This document shows positions 57,828-64,000 of a DNA stretch of 64,000 bases, piece by piece. The position numbers were made by a program, and so were the translations under genes. The notes beneath the pieces were generated by a model that was not told the origin of the DNA, ran no database searches, and saw nothing but the letters and a program-made list of their open reading frames with translations. The stretch comes from Oceanimonas baumannii (GTDB lineage Bacteria > Pseudomonadota > Gammaproteobacteria > Enterobacterales > Aeromonadaceae), in contig NZ_NQJF01000001.1 in the NCBI RefSeq assembly GCF_002245495.1, forward strand, positions 186,001 to 250,000, given 5' to 3'. Within the stretch, counting starts at the first letter, position 1, and each line of letters starts with the position of its first letter.

Positions 57828-59027
57828 TCAGGCCAGTTCGACCACATCGAAGTCAACTTTAGTGTCCACATCGGCGTCATAATCCACGCCGTCCAGGCCA
57901 AAACCAAACAAGCGCAGGAACTCATCCTTGTAGCCCTGATAGTCGGTGAGCTGGTAAATGTTGTCGTCCTGCACCTGTTTCCAGATCTCGCGACAGGCAT
58001 TCTGCACTTCGTCGCGTAGTTCCCAGTCATCCAGACGCAGGCGGTTTTGCTCGTCTACCGGTGCCGGCTGACCGCTGTAGAGGCGATCGAAGAACAGACG
58101 CTGAATTTGCTCAATGCATCCTTCGTGAATACCCTGCTCTTTCATCACCTTGAAGGCCATGGAAATGTACAGTGGCATGACCGGAATGGCGGCAGAGGCC
58201 TGGGTGACCACGGACTTCAGCACTGCCACATGAGCGTTGCCGCCTTTGGCCTTGAGCTTGCTATCGATGGCGTGAGCGGCGCGATCCAGGTCTTCCTTGG
58301 CCTTGCCCAGGGTGCCGTGCCAATAGATGGGCCAGGTGAGATCGGTGCCGATGTAGGAATAAGCCACGGACTTGGCACCTTCCGCCAGCACGCCGGCGTC
58401 TTCCAGGGCATTCATCCACAGTTCCCAGTCCTGACCGCCCATCACCTGAATAGTGTCGGCAATTTCCTGTTCGTTGGCCGGCTCGACCACGGCTTCCACC
58501 AGCACGTCCTTGTTGGTGTCCAGGGCGGTGGACTTGTAGGGCTCGCCGATGGGCTTGAGCGCAGAGCGCACCAGCTCACCGGTGTCGGGCAGCTTGCGCA
58601 CGGGAGACGCCAGGGAGTAAACCACCAGGTCGATTTCGCCCAGATCCTGTTTGATCAGTTCGATCACTTTTTCACGGCACTCGTTGGAGAAGGCATCGCC
58701 GTTGATGCTCTTGGCATACAGGCCTTCTTCCTTGGCGGCCTTGTCAAAGGCGGCGGCGTTGTACCAGCCGGCGGTGCCGGTCTTCTTCTCGGTGCCCGGC
58801 TTTTCAAAGAACACGCCAATGGTGGCGGCGCCGCTGCCAAACGCGGCGTTGATGCGGGATGCCAGACCGTAACCGGTTGATGCGCCGATCACCAGCACCT
58901 TTTTCGGCCCCTGCGCCAGGGTACCCTTGCCTTTGACGTAGGCGATCTGCTCACGTACATTCGCCTCACAGCCGACCGGATGGGTGGTGGTGCAGATAAA
59001 GCCACGAACCTTGGGTTTGATGATCAT
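57828..59027 (-). CDS. fabV: Enoyl-ACP reductase FabV
   Basis: NADH-dependent trans-2-enoyl-ACP (CoA) reductase for the last step of fatty acid elongation; triclosan-tolerant relative to FabI. 399 residues, with the nucleotide loop '[13 protein letters not shown]' near residue 47 and the extended FabV active site Tyr-x8-Lys in '[13 protein letters not shown]' near residue 235. '[19 protein letters not shown]' at the N-terminus is characteristic. ATG at 59027. Stands alone between the CigR-like gene and the divergent radD. Confidence 0.96.
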   Translation of the reverse strand: MIIKPKVRGFICTTTHPVGCEANVREQIAYVKGKGTLAQGPKKVLVIGASTGYGLASRINAAFGSGAATIGVFFEKPGTEKKTGTAGWYNAAAFDKAAKEEGLYAKSINGDAFSNECREKVIELIKQDLGEIDLVVYSLASPVRKLPDTGELVRSALKPIGEPYKSTALDTNKDVLVEAVVEPANEQEIADTIQVMGGQDWELWMNALEDAGVLAEGAKSVAYSYIGTDLTWPIYWHGTLGKAKEDLDRAAHAIDSKLKAKGGNAHVAVLKSVVTQASAAIPVMPLYISMAFKVMKEQGIHEGCIEQIQRLFFDRLYSGQPAPVDEQNRLRLDDWELRDEVQNACREIWKQVQDDNIYQLTDYQGYKDEFLRLFGFGLDGVDYDADVDTKVDFDVVELA

Positions 59028-59417
59028 AGGAATGGTTGCCTCGGTTATTACAAACGATAGGCGCTAAAGATACCTTATTCCGGGGCAAATGTGAGGCCCG
59101 AATTGCTGGCCTGCCGCCTGTATCACGATGCAGCGGCAGGGCAAAGGGTGTCTGCTTCGCCACACCCTCTGCACCAGGGCCGAAAATTGCTCCTGCCTGT
59201 TCGGCATTCCCGCCGTCCATAGCAGCAGAGCCCCCTATGAGACGAGTTTGCTCGCCGTGACGAGGTATTTCGATCCGACCAAATATTCGGTGAATATTCA
59301 CAGCGGGTTGAAATAGCACGTGGCATGTCCTTACCGCGTGCCGGCGACGTAGTCCCCTTTGACCGACGATGTGCACTGCCTTGCAGACCAAACGGGCTTC
59401 AAGCTTTGGTGAGATAA
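59028..59417. other. fabV-radD intergenic region
   Basis: 390 bp with no convincing gene. It contains a perfect dyad AATATTC-GGT-GAATATT (59282-59298), 120 bp before radD, that could bind a regulator. Promoters of fabV and radD were not resolved. Confidence 0.5.
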
Positions 59418-61160
59418 ATGTTTACGTTACGTCCCTATCAGCAGGAGGCGGTTGACCGCACTCTTGACTACTTCCGCCGTCACAGTGAGCCGGGCGTGCT
59501 GGTACTGCCCACCGGGGCCGGCAAGAGCCTGGTGATCGCCGAGCTGGCCCGGCTGGCCCGGGGCCGGGTGCTGGTACTGGCCCATGTACGCGAACTGGTG
59601 GAGCAAAACCACGCCAAGTATCAGGCCTATGGCGTGGAGGCCGATATTTTCTCCGCCGGGCTCAAACGCCGGGAGAGCAGCCGCCAGGTGGTATTTGGCT
59701 CGGTGCAGTCGGTGGCCCGCAACCTGGACGCCTTCAGCGGTTTTAGCCTGGTGATCATCGACGAGTGCCACCGGGTCTCGGACGACGATAGCAGCCAGTA
59801 CGCTCAGGTTATTCATCATTTACGCCAAAGCAACCCGGCACTCAAGGTACTGGGGCTCACCGCCACCCCCTACCGGCTGGGTCTGGGCTGGATTTACCGC
59901 AGTCACCATCATGGCATAGTCCGCAGCCGGGGCCCGCGTTTTTTTGAACACTGTTTGTTTGAGCTGCCGCTACGGCTGATGATCAAGCAAGGCTATCTGT
60001 GCCCGCCGGAACTGGTGGACGCCCCCGTGGTGCATTACGATTTCTCCCGGCTGTATGAGCAGGGTCTGTTTACCGAGCAGGCCCTGGAGCGTGAGCTGGC
60101 CCGCCAGCCCAGGGTTACTCCCCATGTAGTAGAGCAGATAAAAGACTACGCCGAAGACCGGGAAGGCGTGATGATCTTCGCCGCCACCGTACGCCATGCC
60201 ACCGAGGTAGCCGGCCTGCTGCCCGCCGAGCACACCGCCCTGGTGACCGGCGACACCCCGGGCGCAGAGCGAGACGCCATTATTGCTCGCTTCAAGGCCC
60301 GGGAGCTGAAGTTCCTGGTCAATGTGGCGGTACTCACCACCGGCTTTGATGCTCCCCATGTGGATCTGATTGCCATTTTGCGCCCCACCCAGTCGGTGGC
60401 CCTGTATCAGCAGATCATCGGCCGTGGCCTTCGCCTCAGCCCGGGTAAAACCGATTGCCTGGTGCTGGACTACGCCGGCAATAACATGGACATTTTTGCT
60501 CCGGAAGTAGGTGAGCCCAAACCCAACCCCGATACCACCCAGGTGCAGGTACCCTGCCCCGCCTGCGGTTTTGCCAATATATTCTGGGGCAAGACCGATG
60601 CCGAAGGGCGAGTGCTGGAACATTTTGGCCGCCGTTGCCAGGGACTGTTTGAAGATGACGATGGTGAACGGGAAGAATGCGGCTACCGGTTTCGATTTAA
60701 AAGCTGCCCCCGGTGCCTGGCAGAAAACGACATCGCCGCCCGCCAGTGCCACGACTGCGGAGAGGTGCTGGTCGACCCCGATAAAAAACTGAAAGACGCA
60801 CTGGCACTGAAAGATGCCCTGGTGCTGCGCTGCGCCGGCCTGACGCTTGAAAGCAGCAACGGAAAATACGGTCCGGCGCTGAAAGTCACCTACCACGACG
60901 AAGACGGCACCGAGCTGCAGAAATGGTATGCTTTCGACACAAAGGGCCCCAAGGGGCGCTTTTACAAGGAATTTGTACGTCCGCACTGGCCGGCACCGGG
61001 CACAGAGCCGGACTTTGCCAGCCTGGAGCAGGTTCTGGCCGTTGCATCCCGCTTGCGCCATCCGGATTTTATCATTGCCCGGGCCCACAAGCGTGGCTGG
61101 CAAATACGAGAAACTATTTTTGATTATCAGGGTCGGTTTCGTACCGCCCATGCGTTATAA
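59418..61160 (+). CDS. radD: DNA repair helicase-like protein RadD (YejH)
   Basis: Superfamily 2 ATPase of 580 residues that supports recombination repair and stimulates RecA in E. coli. Motifs: Q-like '[10 protein letters not shown]', Walker A '[10 protein letters not shown]' near residue 30, DEAH-box variant 'IIDECHRV' near 115, 'GLTATPYR', and motif VI '[13 protein letters not shown]'. After the helicase core there are paired Cys motifs ('CPACGF', '[20 protein letters not shown]') forming zinc fingers near residues 374 and 434. ATG at 59418. dacB follows by 8 bp. Confidence 0.95.
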   Translation: MFTLRPYQQEAVDRTLDYFRRHSEPGVLVLPTGAGKSLVIAELARLARGRVLVLAHVRELVEQNHAKYQAYGVEADIFSAGLKRRESSRQVVFGSVQSVARNLDAFSGFSLVIIDECHRVSDDDSSQYAQVIHHLRQSNPALKVLGLTATPYRLGLGWIYRSHHHGIVRSRGPRFFEHCLFELPLRLMIKQGYLCPPELVDAPVVHYDFSRLYEQGLFTEQALERELARQPRVTPHVVEQIKDYAEDREGVMIFAATVRHATEVAGLLPAEHTALVTGDTPGAERDAIIARFKARELKFLVNVAVLTTGFDAPHVDLIAILRPTQSVALYQQIIGRGLRLSPGKTDCLVLDYAGNNMDIFAPEVGEPKPNPDTTQVQVPCPACGFANIFWGKTDAEGRVLEHFGRRCQGLFEDDDGEREECGYRFRFKSCPRCLAENDIAARQCHDCGEVLVDPDKKLKDALALKDALVLRCAGLTLESSNGKYGPALKVTYHDEDGTELQKWYAFDTKGPKGRFYKEFVRPHWPAPGTEPDFASLEQVLAVASRLRHPDFIIARAHKRGWQIRETIFDYQGRFRTAHAL

Positions 61161-61168
61161 GAGAGCTT

Positions 61169-62596
61169 ATGAAACTGTTTGCAAATGCCCTGCTGTTATT
61201 CTTTAGCGCCAGTGCTGCCGCCATTGAGCCCCCGGCTCATGGCCAGAGCGCCTGGATGCTGGCCGATGTCACCACCGGTAAAGTGGAAATGCGCCATCAG
61301 GATGAACTTCTGATGAAACCCGCCTCCACTCAGAAACTGGTCACCGTGCTGGCTGGCGCGCTGGCACTGGGCCCAGACTGGCATTATGAGACCCGCCTGC
61401 ACTACCGGGGCGACGTGAGTCAGGGACGCCTAACTGGCGACTTATTGATCGATTTCACCGGTGATCCGACCCTCACCAGGGAACAACTGGTCTCCTTATT
61501 ACGGCGCAGCGGCATTCGTCATATCAGTGGCAAGGTACTGCTAAATCAATACCGTTTTACCGGTTATAACAAAGGTAACGGCTGGTCATGGAACGATTTG
61601 GGCGTGTGCTATACCGCCCCCGCCGCCGCACTGATTCTGGATCGCAACTGTGTACAGGGGGCTCTTTATGCCCGCACCGGAAGCCCGGCCCGTGCCACCG
61701 TGCCTGCCCATCAGCCCATCAGTGTCAGTGCCGATGTCGCGGTACTGAAACGTGCCGAGCGGGAGCAGAATTTTTGTGAGCTGGAGCTGGAGATGACCCC
61801 GGCCAATCATTATCACCTCACTGGCTGTATCGGCCCACGCAAGGAGCCCTGGCCACTGCGCTTTGCCATTCAGGATGTATCCCACTGGGGCAAGCAACTG
61901 ACCGGCTGGGCACTGAAACAGGCGGGAATTCAGCTTTCAGGCCACATTGAAGACAGCCGGACTGATGCCAGCAGCTGGCCGGCCCTGGCCAGTCACCAGT
62001 CACCTCCCTTTACCGAGCTGGCCGAACAAATCCTGGTGCATTCAGACAACCTGTATGCCGACAGCCTGCTGCGCACCCTTGGTGCCCTGCACTTTCAGCA
62101 GTCCGGCAGTTTTCGTAACGGCACTCAGGCAGTACGCGAGATCCTGAAAACCCAGGCCAATATCGATCTGGGCCCTTCCTGGCTGGCCGATGGCTCCGGG
62201 CTTTCGGCTCATAATCTGCTGCGGGCAAAAGATTTGATGGCGGTACTGCTCACCATCAGCCGGGACCCACGCGCTCAATGGCTGATAGCCCGGTTGCCGG
62301 TGAGCGGTGAAAGCGGCACCCTGCGTTATCGTAAAAGCGTGCAAAGCCCGGTACTGAAAGGCCGGGTAATTGCTAAAACCGGTACTATTGCCCATGTGCA
62401 GAACCTGGCCGGCTTTATTGACACCACCCATGGTGAGCGCAAGGCCTTTGTGCTGCTGCAAAATGGTCTTTCCATCAGCCCGGAACAATCTGACGCCATG
62501 GCTGCTGGCAAGCTGGAATGGCCGGCCCGCCGCTTTGAACGCAGCTGGCTGGAAGGAATAACCGAGCGGACATCCATTGTCAGTACCAATCAATGA
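61169..62596 (+). CDS. dacB: D-alanyl-D-alanine carboxypeptidase/endopeptidase (PBP4)
   Basis: Class C low-mass penicillin-binding protein that trims and cleaves peptidoglycan crosslinks in the periplasm. 475 residues with a signal peptide (about 1-18). Active-site motifs in order: SxxK as STQK with Ser53, SxN as SDN in 'HSDNLYADS', and KTG in 'AKTGTIAHV'. The large insertion between the first two motifs is typical of PBP4. ATG at 61169 with GAGAG; 8 bp after radD, so probably co-transcribed. Confidence 0.95.
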   Translation: MKLFANALLLFFSASAAAIEPPAHGQSAWMLADVTTGKVEMRHQDELLMKPASTQKLVTVLAGALALGPDWHYETRLHYRGDVSQGRLTGDLLIDFTGDPTLTREQLVSLLRRSGIRHISGKVLLNQYRFTGYNKGNGWSWNDLGVCYTAPAAALILDRNCVQGALYARTGSPARATVPAHQPISVSADVAVLKRAEREQNFCELELEMTPANHYHLTGCIGPRKEPWPLRFAIQDVSHWGKQLTGWALKQAGIQLSGHIEDSRTDASSWPALASHQSPPFTELAEQILVHSDNLYADSLLRTLGALHFQQSGSFRNGTQAVREILKTQANIDLGPSWLADGSGLSAHNLLRAKDLMAVLLTISRDPRAQWLIARLPVSGESGTLRYRKSVQSPVLKGRVIAKTGTIAHVQNLAGFIDTTHGERKAFVLLQNGLSISPEQSDAMAAGKLEWPARRFERSWLEGITERTSIVSTNQ

Positions 62597-62613
62597 TTCA
62601 TAAATTAACGATT

Positions 62614-62641
62614 TTTGCGGCAGTCCGGCTTGCACTATACT
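62614..62641 (+). promoter_or_regulatory. Putative grxA promoter
   Basis: TATACT at 62636-62641 is a good -10 box; a T-rich TTTGCG/TTGCGG at 62614-62620 is a weak -35 at 15-16 bp. It lies 29 bp before the grxA ATG. E. coli grxA is activated by OxyR; I could not identify an OxyR site here. Confidence 0.55.
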
Positions 62642-62670
62642 GCCGCTCGTCAACCTAGAAGGAGAACAAG

Positions 62671-62934
62671 ATGTTTGCAGTGATTTTTGGTCGCCCCGGC
62701 TGTCCTTTCTGTGTTCGCGCCAAGGAACTGGCAGATAAACTTTCTGCCGAGCGGGACGATTTCAAGTACCGTTATGTCGATATTCATGCTGAGGGAATTT
62801 CCAAGGAAGATCTGGAAAAAACCGTAGGCAAACCGGTAGAAACCGTACCGCAAATCTTTCTTGACCAGGCACACATTGGCGGCTTTACCGAGTTTGAAGC
62901 CCATGCCAAAGAGCACCTGGGCCTTTACAACTAA
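62671..62934 (+). CDS. grxA: Glutaredoxin 1
   Basis: Glutathione-dependent disulfide reductase, 87 residues, which reduces ribonucleotide reductase and OxyR in E. coli. Redox site CPFC at residues 11-14, cis-Pro segment 'ETVPQIFLDQ' near residue 58 and 'HIGGFTEF' near 69 follow GrxA. AAGGAG precedes the ATG. It has its own terminator. Confidence 0.97.
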   Translation: MFAVIFGRPGCPFCVRAKELADKLSAERDDFKYRYVDIHAEGISKEDLEKTVGKPVETVPQIFLDQAHIGGFTEFEAHAKEHLGLYN

Positions 62935-62942
62935 GTTTATTG

Positions 62943-62967
62943 AAAGACGGCCAAGCGCCGTCTTTTT
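62943..62967 (+). terminator. Terminator of grxA
   Basis: 9-bp stem AAAGACGGC/GCCGTCTTT (62943-62951 with 62957-62965), 5-nt loop, T tract, 8 bp after the stop. Confidence 0.92.
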
Positions 62968-63117
62968 GGTGTGTTTCACGCCAACCTTGCCAAAAAATCA
63001 CCATTTTCAGCATTTTTTTCGCCCAAAGCCGTGTTCAGCCTCTTTTCATTCGGCAGCCAAAGCTCCATCATGGGCCATTACTTATCAGTACTGCCCACAG
63101 CCACTCAGACTCAGCAT

Positions 63118-63138
63118 ACCGGTACATACCGGTTTTTT
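63118..63138 (+). terminator. Terminator-like hairpin upstream of alaA
   Basis: ACCGGT-ACAT-ACCGGT stem (63118-63123 with 63128-63133) directly followed by T6. It lies 150 bp after the grxA terminator and 51 bp before the alaA ATG. It could be an attenuator in the alaA leader or the end of a small RNA. Confidence 0.6.
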
Positions 63139-63189
63139 CTGTCCGGGACCTGATCAGGCAGCCGCACGATTCCGAGGCCGTAAATACTC

Positions 63190-64000
63190 ATGCATTCCGT
63201 AGAAAAATCCCACAAGCTGGACAACGTCTGTTACGACATTCGCGGGCCGGTTCACAAGGAAGCCCGTCGCCTTGAAGATGAAGGCCACCGCATTCTCAAG
63301 CTCAACATCGGCAACCCGGCACCGTTCGGCTTTGAAGCACCGGAAGAGTTGCTCAAAGACGTGATCCTGAACCTGCCTACCAGCCAGGGCTATTGTGATT
63401 CCAAGGGGTTGTTTTCTGCCCGTAAGGCAGTAATGCAGTACTACCAGCAGAAAGGTCTGCGTACCACGGATCTGGATGACATCTACATCGGTAACGGCGT
63501 ATCCGAGCTGATTGTAATGGCCATGCAGGCACTACTGAACAATGGTGACGAAATCCTGGTGCCTTCTCCCGACTATCCGCTGTGGACGGCGGCAGTTACC
63601 TTGTCCGGCGGCAAGGCCGTGCACTATATGTGTGACGAGCAAGCCGACTGGTATCCGGATCTGGATGACATCAAATCCAAAATCAGCCCCCGTACCAAGG
63701 GTATTGTGCTGATCAACCCCAATAATCCTACCGGGGCCGTCTATGGCAGTGAATTTCTGCTGGAAGTGATTGAAATCGCCCGTCAGAACAAACTGATTAT
63801 CTTTGCCGACGAAATTTACGACAAAATTCTCTACGATGATGTGGCTCACCATTCGGTCTGTACCCTGTGCGATGACGTGCTGGTGGCGACCTTTAACGGC
63901 CTGTCCAAGAGTTACCGCGCTGCCGGTTTCCGTCAGGGCTGGATGATGCTGAGCGGTCCAAAACACCAGGCCAGGGACTACATTGAAGGACTGGAAATGC
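63190..64000 (+). CDS. alaA: Glutamate-pyruvate aminotransferase AlaA, 5' part
   Basis: PLP-dependent transaminase making alanine from pyruvate and glutamate. The first 270 codons are in the window; the frame is still open at the edge. The N-terminus 'EKSHKLDNVCYDIRGPVHKE' and 'LNIGNPAPFGF', 'YIGNGVSELIVMAMQALLN' and 'LINPNNPTGAVYG' match E. coli AlaA (YfbQ). The PLP lysine is visible in 'FNGLSKSYRAAGFRQGW'. ATG at 63190; no strong ribosome binding site. E. coli alaA is controlled by Lrp. Confidence 0.95.
   Translation, partial: MHSVEKSHKLDNVCYDIRGPVHKEARRLEDEGHRILKLNIGNPAPFGFEAPEELLKDVILNLPTSQGYCDSKGLFSARKAVMQYYQQKGLRTTDLDDIYIGNGVSELIVMAMQALLNNGDEILVPSPDYPLWTAAVTLSGGKAVHYMCDEQADWYPDLDDIKSKISPRTKGIVLINPNNPTGAVYGSEFLLEVIEIARQNKLIIFADEIYDKILYDDVAHHSVCTLCDDVLVATFNGLSKSYRAAGFRQGWMMLSGPKHQARDYIEGLEM

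Noticed and set aside
59036-59260. 74-codon ORF between fabV and radD
   Set aside because: No binding site, no recognisable fold and no support from context.

Overview
This window is ordinary chromosomal backbone from a gammaproteobacterium. The gene content and order fit Aeromonadaceae, most like Oceanimonas, Oceanisphaera or Zobellella, but that placement is by memory of protein similarity and not by a search. I saw no phage, insertion sequence, CRISPR array or conjugative element. Nearly every gene is intact; the one clear pseudogene is a broken ydiI-type thioesterase.

Layout. 47-4238: translation genes frr, pyrH, tsf and rpsB on the minus strand, with map divergent. 4358-10606: rluE-nudJ-mnmA-hflD-purB, the same order as in E. 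coli, then aceK. 10687-15793: rraA, arcA with a long regulatory leader, and the glycolytic operon epd-pgk-fbaA. 15952-20002: a 55-codon unknown gene, an MFS transporter that appears to be translationally coupled, and malate synthase G. 20357-37193: a phosphate region with pstC-pstA-pstB-phoU, an ACT-domain protein, ppk-ppx, tadA, tRNA-Pro, a GNAT gene, the arsenate-detoxifying pair gapdh-arsJ, pstS and phoB-phoR. 37284-44985: an acetyltransferase, rdgC, a YgiW-like protein, trhP, a periplasmic unknown, ferredoxin yfhL, an EmrD-like pump, a PagL-like outer membrane protein and suhB. 45447-51137: deaD, the ydiI pseudogene, a GlsB/YeaQ-type membrane protein and ydiJ. 51237-64000: a LuxR-type regulator, tyrS, rluF, a SulP transporter with a coupled methyltransferase, a CigR-like protein, fabV, radD, dacB, grxA and the start of alaA.

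The best-connected part is the phosphate region. I found Pho-box-like sites (two 7-bp half-sites 11 bp apart) in front of pstC, ppk, pstS and phoB. Uptake (PstSCAB), control (PhoU, PhoR, PhoB) and polyphosphate turnover (Ppk, Ppx) therefore look like one PhoB regulon. The GAPDH/ArsJ pair removes arsenate, which enters through phosphate transporters, and it lies directly downstream of pstS.

The most unusual observations are the ydiI remnant beside ydiJ, a chain of two tiny ORFs leading into an MFS gene that has no ribosome binding site, a new 55-codon gene with its own binding site and terminator, a PagL homologue that seems to lack its catalytic glutamate, and a possible small RNA or attenuated leader in front of alaA. 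No wholly new multi-gene system is evident. All functional calls are by eye from motifs and remembered family sequences.
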